Assembly: GCA_024697295.1 (NCBI GenBank)
Contig: JAILFZ010000089.1
Coordinates: forward strand, 1 to 35,444
DNA length: 35,444 nt
DNA from: Treponema sp.
GTDB taxonomy: Bacteria > Spirochaetota > Spirochaetia > Treponematales > Treponemataceae
Reading direction: 5' to 3'
The notes beneath the pieces were generated by a model that was given only the letters and a program-made list of their open reading frames with translations, was not told the DNA's origin and did no database searches. Positions 1 through 8,133 of the stretch are shown in pieces; the first letter of the stretch is position 1; each line of letters starts with the position of its first letter. A program made the translations under genes and the position numbers.

Positions 1-16
1 AAAAAATCTGTGGCAT

Positions 17-395
17 TGGAGATGGGGGGAATTGAACCCCCGTCCGAAAGTGTAATCCAAATACATCTACATGTTTAGTTATGCGAGGTAGTTGTCGGAA
101 GCAGGTAGCAGCATAACAAGCGTCTGCTTCGTATCCGGCCAAAAAGTCCCGTAAAGCAGGTCAGAATACTTTACAGCAAGTCCCTGTTAGCGACAGAACA
201 TTACAAAGTTAGGAACAGCGCCCCGTAAGTTCCGGCCAGGCTGCTTACGCAGCGAGAGCTTCTGCAGAAGAAGCTTCAACAACTTCTTCTTCTTTTCTTG
301 CGAAAATTGCAGTTATTTGTTTGTCAGTTTGGGGAACCTTCACTCCCACATGCAGTAAGTGCATTATTCACAGTCGTCGAAACCAGTGCACCCCC
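17..395 (-). ncRNA. ssrA: tmRNA (transfer-messenger RNA)
   Basis: Rescues stalled ribosomes by acting as alanyl-tRNA and then as a short message. Read on the minus strand, the 5' end GGGGGTG (389-395) pairs with the 3' CATCTCC (18-24) through Watson-Crick and G-U pairs to form the acceptor stem, followed by the conserved TGGTTTCGACG block. The T arm (GGGGG TTCAATT CCCCC) lies near 24-42. The tag frame appears to resume at GCA (308-310, preceded by TAACT) and ends with GCT CTC GCT GCG TAA (stop 245-247), giving a 21-codon tag that starts AIFARKEEE and ends EALAA. The discriminator A is followed by ATG, so the CCA end is not encoded and must be added. The identity is certain; the exact resume codon is inferred from the TAACT-GCA context. 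Confidence 0.95.
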
Positions 396-410
396 AGATT
401 TTTCTTTAAT

Positions 411-439
411 AAGATAATCAAGAATTCAATAAAGGTCAA
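411..439 (-). promoter_or_regulatory. Promoter of tmRNA
   Basis: On the minus strand TTGACC (434-439), 17 nt, then TATCTT (411-416), located 15 nt upstream of the mature tmRNA 5' end at 395. It directly follows the terminator of the upstream gene, so tmRNA has its own transcription unit. A short 5' leader would be trimmed by RNase P. Confidence 0.7.
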
Positions 440-440
440 G

Positions 441-472
441 AAAAAAGGCTCTCTAGATTGATGAGAGCCTTT
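441..472 (-). terminator. Rho-independent terminator of the SPOR-domain gene
   Basis: On the minus strand AAAGGCTCTC (463-472) pairs perfectly with GAGAGCCTTT (444-453) around a 9-nt loop, followed by more T residues. It lies 14 nt beyond the stop codon of the SPOR-domain gene and immediately before the tmRNA promoter. Confidence 0.9.
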
Positions 473-485
473 GGTTAAACATCAG

Positions 486-1865
486 TTATTTTATCTTTCT
501 AAGGAAGCAGTCCTTAAAGCCGTATGACTGGAACCGTTCAATAATCATTCCGTATTCGTCGGCAGTAAGAGGTCCTACAAGCACCTGATATCCTTTTCCG
601 TTTGAAAGAGGAACAAGTACAACAGGATATTTCGGTGTATATTTTGCAAGCAGGCTTTCGATATTTTCTTTCTGGCCGAGACTTGCAATCTGAACGTAGT
701 ATTTTCCGCTTTCAAGATCTTTAAGTGACGGCTTGATAAAGTTTTCAAAATTAATATCGCCAGACGTTACTGATTCAACAGGAGCGATTTCAATAGCAGG
801 AGCTGTTTCTGTTACAGGAGCTGTTTCAGCTGCAGGACCTGCAATTTCAACCGGTGTTTCAACCGGCACTTCTTTAGGAACTTCAGTTTCTTCCGGCGGA
901 TTCGGCTCAGAAGGAACAAGAACGATAGGCGCATATTCGTCAGCAGAAGGTTCTTCTACCACAGACTCTTCTGAAGGAACTTCAGGTGCGCTTTCACTTA
1001 CAACTTCCTGAACCGGTGCCTTTCCTGCTTCATTTGCAAGTTCTTCAAAATTATCAGGAATTACTACATCGTTTGGAGTTACTGTTGCAAGAGAAGGAGC
1101 TTCGGCTTCTACAAGTTCTTCCGGAACTGCTTCTTCAGGGATTTCTTCTTCTGCAACAAGTTCTGTTTTTTCTTCTTCTGCCGGAGCTTCTACAACAACT
1201 GCTTCTGCCGGAGTTTCTGCAGGAGCTTCTTCTTCAGCAACTGCTTCTGCCGGAGCTTCTTCAACTGGTTCTTCAGCATCAAAACTGTCGGCACTCATTA
1301 CAGGCCCTTCAGAATCAGCTTCTGTAACTTCTACAGGCTCTGATGCAATTTCTTCAGCAACTTCTTCAGCAGGAACTTCACTAGATTCACCAGAAGTTTC
1401 TTCTGCCAAAGCCTCTGCAGCTTCAGGAGCAGGTGTTTCTTCCGGTGCCTGTGCAGTTTCTTCTGTTAATGAACCGCTGTTATAGTCAGTGTCGTCTTCG
1501 TCGGAAAGTGTTGCAGTTCCGCTTACGTTTTCGTCAAGGCTTCCTGTTCTTTTGGTAATTTTTACCTGAACATTGCTGTCTTTGCGGATTGCAAGGCGGT
1601 CGGCAGCTTCAGGGCTGAGGAGAATTGCAACTCCTTCGCTTGCGTCGATGGAACCTAGAATAAGGACATCACAGGCATTTCCGTTTGCAGGATTTGTAAC
1701 TGTTACGCTGTCACCCGGCAGATAGCCGATAGTTCTTGCAAAAAGTCCTTTTGGCATTTCACCGTCTTCTGCAACAACTGCACGACCATCAAGCGAAGGT
1801 CTGGCTGCCGCAAAAAGAATTGCTACTGTAAATGTGGTCAAAATCAAAGAAATTATCTTTTTCAT
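486..1865 (-). CDS. Exported SPOR-domain protein with long acidic Glu/Pro/Ala linker
   Basis: Likely periplasmic peptidoglycan-binding protein. Residues 1-22 (MKKIISLILTTF...) form a signal peptide without a lipobox. Residues about 35-120 form a globular N-domain with a beta-rich look (PGDSVTVTNPANGNACDVLI), which could be an RlpA-like double-psi barrel, though I cannot confirm it. Residues about 125-370 are low-complexity Glu/Pro/Ala/Val, with repeated EEAPAE-like units. The last 70 residues (KYYVQIASLGQ... to GFKDCFLRK) are a SPOR domain, which in other bacteria binds denuded glycan strands at the division site. The start has a good GAGGGG ribosome site. It lies 10 nt after an exported unknown protein and is probably co-transcribed with it. 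SPOR assignment is firm; the catalytic role, if any, is unknown. Confidence 0.85.
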   Translation of the reverse strand: MKKIISLILTTFTVAILFAAARPSLDGRAVVAEDGEMPKGLFARTIGYLPGDSVTVTNPANGNACDVLILGSIDASEGVAILLSPEAADRLAIRKDSNVQVKITKRTGSLDENVSGTATLSDEDDTDYNSGSLTEETAQAPEETPAPEAAEALAEETSGESSEVPAEEVAEEIASEPVEVTEADSEGPVMSADSFDAEEPVEEAPAEAVAEEEAPAETPAEAVVVEAPAEEEKTELVAEEEIPEEAVPEELVEAEAPSLATVTPNDVVIPDNFEELANEAGKAPVQEVVSESAPEVPSEESVVEEPSADEYAPIVLVPSEPNPPEETEVPKEVPVETPVEIAGPAAETAPVTETAPAIEIAPVESVTSGDINFENFIKPSLKDLESGKYYVQIASLGQKENIESLLAKYTPKYPVVLVPLSNGKGYQVLVGPLTADEYGMIIERFQSYGFKDCFLRKIK

Positions 1866-1875
1866 AGGTCCCCTC

Positions 1876-2388
1876 TTATTTTGCGTTCTTCAAGCCGGCA
1901 CTTATTTTGCTGGCTGCAAGACTTGCAAAATTATATATTCCGCTTTCATTGTTATTTGTACTGTCTATCGGTCCCGGCAAAAGCGAGCCTTCAGAAATCA
2001 GTATTCCGGTACTTCCTGAATAAGATTTCCATGAAACGCTTTTTACCAGTTCAAGTAAAAATACATTCGGATTTTTGGCGTTTATCTGATCATAGTTTAC
2101 AAAAACACGAACCAGAATATCCATACTGCCGATTGTAGTTTCTACAAGAGCCTTCTTTAATATTTCCTTATCGTCTTTTTCGTCACTGTAAATGATTGCA
2201 GGAGAATTTGAAACGATATGTCCGGATTCAAAAAAGAAATCAACCATCGCCTGTTCAAAAAGGTATGATGTTACAAAAACTTCTTCAGATCCCGGATTAT
2301 TCTGGACAATCTGAAAATTTATGTTTTTTGCGAAAATACCGTTTGCTGCGAACAAAAATGCAATGATTGCAATTAAATTCTTTTTCAT
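1876..2388 (-). CDS. Exported protein of unknown function
   Basis: I do not recognise the family. I place the start at 2388 because MKKNLIAIIAFLFAANGIFA is a textbook signal peptide; the longer open frame reaches to 2502, but that extension runs through the rpsD terminator and the end of rpsD. The mature protein is about 150 residues, has no cysteine lipobox and no further membrane segment, and contains a stretch IGSMDILVRVFVNYDQ suggestive of a beta-rich fold. An AAAGAG lies directly against the ATG, which is closer than usual for a ribosome site, and TATTCA sits 7 nt upstream. It precedes the SPOR-domain gene by 10 nt, so an envelope or cell-wall job is the reasonable guess. Confidence 0.7.
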   Translation of the reverse strand: MKKNLIAIIAFLFAANGIFAKNINFQIVQNNPGSEEVFVTSYLFEQAMVDFFFESGHIVSNSPAIIYSDEKDDKEILKKALVETTIGSMDILVRVFVNYDQINAKNPNVFLLELVKSVSWKSYSGSTGILISEGSLLPGPIDSTNNNESGIYNFASLAASKISAGLKNAK

Positions 2389-2434
2389 CTCTTTATGAAT
2401 ATCGGATTTATTTGTCTGCAGTTTAGCGTAAAGT

Positions 2435-2463
2435 AAAAAAAAACCGCCGGAATTAACCGACGG
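2435..2463 (-). terminator. Rho-independent terminator of rpsD
   Basis: On the minus strand CCGTCGG (2457-2463), a 6-nt loop, CCGGCGG (2444-2450; one G-U pair), then an unbroken run of nine T. It starts 19 nt after the rpsD stop codon. Confidence 0.92.
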
Positions 2464-2482
2464 TATGCAAAGCATTTTAAGA

Positions 2483-3076
2483 TTACTTAGAGTAGAATTC
2501 AACTACCATCTGATCGTTGATCTGTACAGGGATTTCTGCACGGAGTGGAAGACGAGTAAGTTTTCCACAGAATTTTTCTTCATCGCGTTCGAGATAGTCG
2601 AGCTTTGCTCTTGTGTCAGAGAGCCATGATTTCTTGAACTGTTCACTCTTGCGAGCGCTTTCTGTCAAAGTAATAACCTGTCCAACTTTTACAGAATATG
2701 AAGGAACGTTGATTTTAACTCCGTCAACTTCGATATGTCTGTGTGAAACCATCTGACGTGCCATACGGATTGAGCTGGCAAAACCAAGGCGGTAAACAAG
2801 GTTGTCAAGACGACATTCGAGTGTAACAAGCAATGCTGTACCAGTCATTTCTTTTGATTTGTTAGCCAATTCAAAGTAACGGCGAAGCTGGCGTTCAAGA
2901 ATACCATAGTAAGCCTTAACCTTCTGTTTTTCGATTAAGTGAAGACCGTAATCACTTGTCTTCTTTGTTTTCTTGAATGCTGGTGCCCCTGCTCTTTCCA
3001 TAGCCTTTGGGTGTCCACATACGTTTACACCAAGTCTTCTACATTCCTTAAAACGAGGACTGCTTTTTGTAGCCAT
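2483..3076 (-). CDS. rpsD: 30S ribosomal protein S4
   Basis: Primary rRNA-binding protein of the small subunit; nucleates assembly of the 16S 5' domain. The 197 residues match S4 throughout: RFKECRRLGVNVCG at the N-terminus, LIEKQKVKAYYGILERQLRRYF, the S4 RNA-binding domain (LECRLDNLVYRLGFASSIRMARQMVSHRHIEVDG, roughly residues 86-120), and the VEFYSK C-terminus. It is a little short because the Gly/His-rich PPGQHG segment found in many bacterial S4 proteins is replaced by GAPAFKKTKK. The gene stands alone rather than in the usual rpsM-rpsK-rpsD-rpoA cluster. A TAGGAGC ribosome site precedes the ATG. S4 often represses its own translation elsewhere; here the leader is about 100 nt if the proposed promoter is right. 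Confidence 0.97.
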   Translation of the reverse strand: MATKSSPRFKECRRLGVNVCGHPKAMERAGAPAFKKTKKTSDYGLHLIEKQKVKAYYGILERQLRRYFELANKSKEMTGTALLVTLECRLDNLVYRLGFASSIRMARQMVSHRHIEVDGVKINVPSYSVKVGQVITLTESARKSEQFKKSWLSDTRAKLDYLERDEEKFCGKLTRLPLRAEIPVQINDQMVVEFYSK

Positions 3077-3186
3077 TTTTTGCTCCTAAAAGTTCATCAA
3101 GCAGTGAATTTCCACAAGCCGCGCAGAAACTGTTGCTTAATTTTCAAAGTTATGTTTCTGTCTAGAGGGAGCTAAACAGACTTAAT

Positions 3187-3215
3187 AATTTAACATTTTT
3201 AGCAGTTTTAGGCAA
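3187..3215 (-). promoter_or_regulatory. Candidate promoter of rpsD
   Basis: On the minus strand TTGCCT (3210-3215), 17 nt, TAAATT (3187-3192). It would give a leader of about 100 nt before rpsD, enough for autoregulatory folding. Both hexamers match the consensus at 4 of 6 positions, so this is a moderate call. Confidence 0.45.
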
Positions 3216-3221
3216 TAGCAG

Positions 3222-3307
3222 GGTAAAAATCAGTTTTCCCCATAATGTTTTTACCTGGCCTCACTCCGCTCCAGATGGCAAAAAGCTTAAATGCCGTGCT
3301 GATTTTT
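3222..3307. repeat. Two mutually exclusive inverted repeats in the rpsD/dehydratase intergenic region
   Basis: GGTAAAAA (3222-3229) is complementary to TTTTTACC (3248-3255), and the overlapping AAAAATCAG (3225-3233) is complementary to CTGATTTTT (3299-3307). The two stems share bases, so only one can form. The 290-bp gap between rpsD and the dehydratase gene contains these, the two divergent promoters and nothing else I recognise. Confidence 0.5.
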
Positions 3308-3336
3308 TTGACATTGTAAATATTGCTCCATAATGA
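3308..3336 (+). promoter_or_regulatory. Promoter of the sugar dehydratase / aminotransferase / hydroxylase operon
   Basis: TTGACA (3308-3313), a 17-nt spacer and TAATGA (3331-3336), followed by a leader of about 25 nt carrying GGTGGG before the ATG at 3367. The -35 is perfect. This is a leadered promoter, in contrast to several others in the window. Confidence 0.75.
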
Positions 3337-3366
3337 TAAAATTAAAGAAAGGTGGGAAAATTTTAA

Positions 3367-4869
3367 ATGTTACAAAGATCTGATTCCAAGATTTATATTA
3401 TTGGCGCAGGCTTTGCCGGTCAGATGATTGCGCGGGATTTGATGCGCAAAAAAGTTTTTGGTACCGTTGCAGCCTTTCTGGATGATGACAAAAAACTTAC
3501 CGGAACTACAATTGAAGGAATTCCTGTTTTAGGACCGATTGCCGAAGTTGCAAAGGTGTTGCGATGCGGTCCGATTGACGAAGCAATTATCGCCATTCCG
3601 AGCGCTACGACAGAAACAATCAGACAGATCTACGAAACACTCAAAGAAAACGGATTCAGCAGAATACGTATTTTGCCATCGGTAAGCCAGATTGTAGACG
3701 GGCCGGCCCACTTTGTTCAGACAAGGGCTATTGATCCTTTGGACATTCTTGGACGAACCCCGGTTATAATTCCACTGCATCAGAGCCTCAAATACTTAAG
3801 GGGACGCCGCGTCTTAATTACAGGGGCCGGTGGCTCCATCGGATCCGAACTTGCCAGACAGCTTTTAAGCGGCGGCGCCGAAAGACTTTATCTTTTCGGA
3901 CACGGGGAAAATTCAATTGTACAGATTTACCGCGAACTCCACCTTTTACAGCAGGAAGGAGTTGGAGAAAAGGCTACAATCGTTCCAATCATCGGCGACA
4001 TGAAAGATGCCGAATACACCGACTACATTATCAAAAACACCCGCGCTGACGTAATCTTCCACTGCGCAGCCTACAAACACGTTCCAATGATGGAAGAAAA
4101 CCCGGTTGCAGCAGTCCAGAACAATGTATTTGGTACAAAAAACCTTCTGGACGCAGCTCTCAGGCACAACGTAAAAAAGTTTGTTTTGATTTCGACAGAC
4201 AAGGCTGTAAGCCCTGTAAGCGTTTACGGAGCAAGCAAATTCCTCTGCGAAAAACTTCTGCTTTCTTACGCAAAAAAGGCCGCAAAAAACCAGGACTTTA
4301 TGTTTGTACGTTTTGGAAACGTTCTCGGAAGCCGCGGTTCAATTCTTCCGCTGTTCCAGGCGCAGATTAAGGCAGGCGGTCCCGTCACAGTTACAGACCC
4401 CCAGATGGAACGATACTTTATGACAATTCCAGAAGCATGTTCGCTTGTTCTTGAAGCAGGCGGAGTCGGAAAAAACGCGCACTCATATCTTCTCGACATG
4501 GGCGAACCTCTCAAAATTCTGGACATGGCAGAGCAGATTATTAAATTCAGCGGGCTCGAGCCAAACAAAGACATCGAAATTAAAATAATCGGCGCCCGCG
4601 AAGGCGAACGGATTCACGAACCGCTGTGGCTGACAGAAGAAGAACCTAAAAAGACCAAATATGAAAAACTCCTCGAACTTAAAAACATTGAATTCGATGA
4701 TGATGATCTTTCAAAATTACTCGAAAGTCTCAGACCGGTCTGCTATTTTGATTCAGCAAACGAAAGACTTTTCCGTGACAAGGATTTTCTGGTAAAGGCC
4801 TTAAGGGCAAAAATTCCGTCACTTGACGAATATTACAAATTGACCAATAACACTTCAAAAAATCTTTAG
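3367..4869 (+). CDS. Soluble CapD/FlaA1-family nucleotide-sugar 4,6-dehydratase/epimerase
   Basis: Acts on UDP-GlcNAc-type sugars, making a 4-keto-6-deoxy intermediate for surface glycans. It has two Rossmann modules: residues 10-20 (IIGAGFAG; the CoA-binding-like N-domain) and 152-159 (GAGGSIG), the latter starting the SDR catalytic domain. The catalytic segment is STDKAVSPVSVYGASK with Tyr287 and Lys291, so the classical YxxxK is kept, unlike PglF/WbpM relatives where Met or Thr replaces Tyr. At 500 residues it lacks the four N-terminal membrane helices of full-length CapD/PglF/WbpM, so it should be cytoplasmic. The aminotransferase starts 8 nt after its stop, so the two enzymes act in sequence. 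Exact substrate and whether it is a 4,6-dehydratase or 5-epimerase cannot be told from sequence alone. Confidence 0.88.
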   Translation: MLQRSDSKIYIIGAGFAGQMIARDLMRKKVFGTVAAFLDDDKKLTGTTIEGIPVLGPIAEVAKVLRCGPIDEAIIAIPSATTETIRQIYETLKENGFSRIRILPSVSQIVDGPAHFVQTRAIDPLDILGRTPVIIPLHQSLKYLRGRRVLITGAGGSIGSELARQLLSGGAERLYLFGHGENSIVQIYRELHLLQQEGVGEKATIVPIIGDMKDAEYTDYIIKNTRADVIFHCAAYKHVPMMEENPVAAVQNNVFGTKNLLDAALRHNVKKFVLISTDKAVSPVSVYGASKFLCEKLLLSYAKKAAKNQDFMFVRFGNVLGSRGSILPLFQAQIKAGGPVTVTDPQMERYFMTIPEACSLVLEAGGVGKNAHSYLLDMGEPLKILDMAEQIIKFSGLEPNKDIEIKIIGAREGERIHEPLWLTEEEPKKTKYEKLLELKNIEFDDDDLSKLLESLRPVCYFDSANERLFRDKDFLVKALRAKIPSLDEYYKLTNNTSKNL

Positions 4870-4877
4870 GGGCATTT

Positions 4878-6068
4878 ATGACGCAGTTGACAGTACCTTT
4901 TTTTAGACCATCTTTTGACGAAGAAGAAAAACGTGCAGTTTGCGATGTAATTGACAGCGGCTGGCTTACAACGGGAAAAGTTACTCATGATTTTGAAAGT
5001 GAATTTGCGAGCTTTACAGGCGCAAGACACGCACTTGCAGTCAATTCAAATACAAGCGGGATGATTCTTGCAATGGAAGCCTGTGGTATAAAACCAGGAA
5101 AAGCCGTAATCACAACTCCCTACACCTTTGTTTCTACGGCAGCAAGCGCACTTCATCTTGGGGGTGAGGTTTTTTTTGCCGATATCGAAAAAAACTCGTA
5201 TTCAATCGATCCTGATTCAATCGAAAAAATCCTTAAAGAAGATGCGGGACACAGAATCTGCGCAATCGTTCCTGTTCACATTGCAGGAAACCTCTGCAAC
5301 ATGACGGCAATCACAAAACTTGCAGAAAAGTATTCAACACCGGAAAACAAAATCTACGTAATTGAAGACTGTGCGCACAGTTTTCCAAGCCGCACAAAAA
5401 ACGGCATGGCAGGAACTTTGGGCGACGTCGGCGTATTCAGTTTTTATGCGACAAAAACAATTACCACGGGCGAAGGCGGAATGATTACGACAAATAACGA
5501 CGCCCTCGCAAGCCGCATGACAAAAATGCGTCTCCACGGAATGGATCGCGATGCATGGGACAGATATACTTCAAGCAAGGCTTCATGGCAATACGACATT
5601 ATCGCGCCGGGATTCAAGTCAAATCTGCCTGATATTTTGAGCGCCATCGGACGGGTTCAGTTAAAGAAGGCTGATTTATTTTACCAAAAACGTCTTAAAA
5701 CTGTTCAATTCTACAATGATTCATTCAAAAACGAAGACTACCTGACACTTCCGCCTGACGGAGAAGGAAATGCCTGGCACCTTTATTTGATTCAGATAAA
5801 TCCAGACAAATTGAACTGCACCCGTGATGAATTTGCAAAGGCCCTCCAGGACGAAGGCATCGGCATAAGCATGCACTTTATCTCAATTTACAATTTTTCA
5901 TACTGGGCAAAGCGTTATCCCGAATACAACGCAAAAACCCTTCCAAACGCCGAACGTCACTACCAGAACACCATTACACTGCCTCTCTGGCCTGACATGA
6001 GCCTTAAAATGGCACAAAAAGTTGTAGACACTGTAAAAAAAATAGGACACAATCATCATGTGCGCTAG
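4878..6068 (+). CDS. DegT/DnrJ/EryC1/StrS-family sugar aminotransferase
   Basis: PLP-dependent transfer of an amino group to a 4-keto sugar nucleotide, probably the product of the gene just upstream (a PglF-PglE type pair giving a UDP-4-amino-4,6-dideoxy sugar). Family landmarks are the N-terminal PFFRPSFDEEE with SGWLTTGK, VNSNTSGM near residue 55 for phosphate binding, IEDCAH with Asp164 for the pyridine nitrogen, and SFYATKTITTGEGGM with Lys193 as the Schiff-base lysine. Length 396 is normal. A GGGG ribosome site lies in the 8-nt gap after the dehydratase. Its last 11 bases overlap the start of the hydroxylase-like gene. The family call is firm; the sugar is inferred. Confidence 0.92.
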   Translation: MTQLTVPFFRPSFDEEEKRAVCDVIDSGWLTTGKVTHDFESEFASFTGARHALAVNSNTSGMILAMEACGIKPGKAVITTPYTFVSTAASALHLGGEVFFADIEKNSYSIDPDSIEKILKEDAGHRICAIVPVHIAGNLCNMTAITKLAEKYSTPENKIYVIEDCAHSFPSRTKNGMAGTLGDVGVFSFYATKTITTGEGGMITTNNDALASRMTKMRLHGMDRDAWDRYTSSKASWQYDIIAPGFKSNLPDILSAIGRVQLKKADLFYQKRLKTVQFYNDSFKNEDYLTLPPDGEGNAWHLYLIQINPDKLNCTRDEFAKALQDEGIGISMHFISIYNFSYWAKRYPEYNAKTLPNAERHYQNTITLPLWPDMSLKMAQKVVDTVKKIGHNHHVR

Positions 6069-8133
6069 AAAAAAAAGCATTATTCAAAAGAATATACAGT
6101 TCTCAGATGAATTTTATTCCGACCTGACTTTAGACGGAATGATTTATGCAAGTCTTGTACGCACTCCGATTTCCAAAGGCCGAATTCACGGCATTGATAC
6201 CAAAAGGCTTCCAAAAGAATGCCGTTACATCGACGGCTCAGACATTCCAAAAAGAAAGTACGTATTAATCAACGGTACACCGATTACAATTTTTTGCGGG
6301 AGGGACATCGATTTTAAAGGTCAGTCTGCTGCTATAATTACTGCCCCGACCAAGCAGCAGGCAGAAGCCGGTGCTGCAAGCATTGTAATAAACGCAGACG
6401 AAGACTTTTACTACGACGATGATGACGAAAACAACCTCCTTGCAAACCGCGTAGTTGAATACGGGGAAGAAACAAACCGCAGGGAAGACGATATAGAAGT
6501 CGAAGAAACCTGGGAAAGCGAGCTTGTTGCACCATCATTCCAGGAAGCAAACGGTGCGCTTTGTATGTGCAGGGACGACGGCCTTTATGTATGGACTCCG
6601 AGCCAGTGGACAATGGACCTGCGCGAAAACCTTTCTTCAGTCACAGGCTATTCCGAAGACAAGATTTTTATCACTCGAACAAAGGTTTTATCAAAACACT
6701 CAAACCTCATTTTTATAAACACACTTCTTGTCTGTCAGTGCGCCGTTGCGGCAATTGCAAGCAAAAAACCTGTCATGCTTGAATTAACCCGTGAAGAGCA
6801 GAAATCATTTGCAGAGCACTCATCGCTTGTAAAAATAAACCATAAAACCCTCGTAAACAAAGACGGAATTCTCAAATCCATGGAAATAAACATCCACGTT
6901 AATGCAGGTTCCTACAATCCGTTTGCGACAGAAATTGCAGACCGGCTTACAATCGCTTCCATAGGCTTGTACAGCTGTCCGTCAATTCACATAAATACAA
7001 GCATTTACAAAAGCCATTCCGTTCCGTCGTCTATTGATTTTGCGGTAATTGAAGGAAAGGCCTTCTTTGCAATCGAAAACCAGATTAATAAAATTGCACA
7101 ACTGACAGGCATAGATCCGGTTGAACTTAGACAAAAAAACATGTCTGCACCAAAGACACAGCGTCCACCATTTTTTATCGAAACAGACAAGGCTCAAGGT
7201 GCACTCGATGCAATCTGCAGAAAAAGCATATTCTTAAGAAAATACACGGCCAACAAAGTAGAAGGTAAATACAAGTTTGCCCAGGACAATAACTCACCTT
7301 TTGCACCTCCTTTACGCGGTATTGGAATTGCAACAGGTTACGAGGGCTCAGGTTACCTTGGAAGTTCGTTTATCAACCGCAACCTTACGATGGAAATCAC
7401 GATGACAAAAGAAAAAAAGCTTTTGATTCATGCGCTGCCTCCATCACAAAACATATGGAAAATCTGGCAGGATATTGCCAGCAAAACCACAGGAATTGCA
7501 AAAGAAGACATAATTCTGGACAGTGATTTTTTAAACACAACAGAGCCCGACAGTCCTCAGACGACAAGCGCAACGATTACAATCACAACACAGCTAATTC
7601 AAAAAGCATGCGCCGCAATCAACAAAAAAATGGATTCAAAACTTCCGGTAACAATAAAAAAATCATTTACCGTTAATTCAAAAAAAGGCTGGAAAAAAGA
7701 CTCATTTACAGGCTACCCTTTTGTAAGCACGGCCTTTGCAGCCATGGTTGTTGAACTTGAACTGGACGGCTCAACCCTGCAGGACAAAATCCGCGGAGTA
7801 AGTTTTATCATTGATGCAGGAAAGATTTTAAATCCGCGCGCTGCTGAAATTTCAATTAAAAAATCGATTCAAAACGTACTTTCACTTTTAGTAGAAAACA
7901 ATACTCTTGAAACTGAATCTATTTCAATTCAATTTATGCAGTCTGATGCTGAGCCAAGACAGATTGGAGAAGTAGTTCTTTCCCTGCTCCCTGCCGCATA
8001 CACCTCTGCCCTTTCACAGGCTGTAGGCAAAACGATAACGGAACTTCCGATTCAGACAGATACGGCGTTTAACTTAATTTCTGAAGCAAAGGAGGAATCG
8101 GCAAATGAAAATACCAGTTACCCTCAACGGTGA
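6058..8133 (+). CDS. Molybdenum-hydroxylase-like large subunit, cofactor site apparently degenerate
   Basis: Homologous to the molybdopterin-binding subunit of xanthine dehydrogenase/CO dehydrogenase, but probably not a standard member. Matching stretches are the hammerhead region (GRDIDFKGQSAAIITAP, near 80-95), VWTPSQWTMDLRENLSSVTG near 180, ELTREEQ, INKIAQLTGIDPVELRQKNM, LRGIGIATGYEGSG, FIIDAGKILNP and RQIGEVVLSLLPAAY with the likely catalytic Glu638. The GGxFGxKE molybdopterin-binding motif expected straight after ITRTK is replaced by VLSKHSNLIFIN (about 210-221), the RGFGxPQ motif by SSIDFAVIEGK, and the GQG motif by PPSQNIW. Length 691 is below the usual 750-800. It overlaps the aminotransferase by 11 nt and the FeS subunit by 29 nt. 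Family is clear; substrate and whether it still binds molybdenum are not. Confidence 0.8.
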   Translation: MCARKKSIIQKNIQFSDEFYSDLTLDGMIYASLVRTPISKGRIHGIDTKRLPKECRYIDGSDIPKRKYVLINGTPITIFCGRDIDFKGQSAAIITAPTKQQAEAGAASIVINADEDFYYDDDDENNLLANRVVEYGEETNRREDDIEVEETWESELVAPSFQEANGALCMCRDDGLYVWTPSQWTMDLRENLSSVTGYSEDKIFITRTKVLSKHSNLIFINTLLVCQCAVAAIASKKPVMLELTREEQKSFAEHSSLVKINHKTLVNKDGILKSMEINIHVNAGSYNPFATEIADRLTIASIGLYSCPSIHINTSIYKSHSVPSSIDFAVIEGKAFFAIENQINKIAQLTGIDPVELRQKNMSAPKTQRPPFFIETDKAQGALDAICRKSIFLRKYTANKVEGKYKFAQDNNSPFAPPLRGIGIATGYEGSGYLGSSFINRNLTMEITMTKEKKLLIHALPPSQNIWKIWQDIASKTTGIAKEDIILDSDFLNTTEPDSPQTTSATITITTQLIQKACAAINKKMDSKLPVTIKKSFTVNSKKGWKKDSFTGYPFVSTAFAAMVVELELDGSTLQDKIRGVSFIIDAGKILNPRAAEISIKKSIQNVLSLLVENNTLETESISIQFMQSDAEPRQIGEVVLSLLPAAYTSALSQAVGKTITELPIQTDTAFNLISEAKEESANENTSYPQR

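Noticed and set aside
986-1327. Plus-strand open frames over the SPOR gene (Leu/Gln-rich and Ser/Thr-rich translations at 733-1327)
   Set aside because: Antisense shadows of the Glu/Pro/Ala repeat region; composition is an artefact of the repeated codons and there is no ribosome site.
1000-1480. Possible CRISPR or tandem repeat array
   Set aside because: The repetition is codon-level (GAA/GCT/CCG) inside a protein linker, with no fixed repeat unit or spacers.
2389-2502. N-terminal extension of the exported unknown protein to 2502
   Set aside because: It crosses the rpsD terminator and the rpsD coding end, and would hide a clean signal peptide.
6058-8133. Calling the large subunit a functional xanthine dehydrogenase
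   Set aside because: The main molybdopterin-binding motifs are absent, so the activity cannot be supported.
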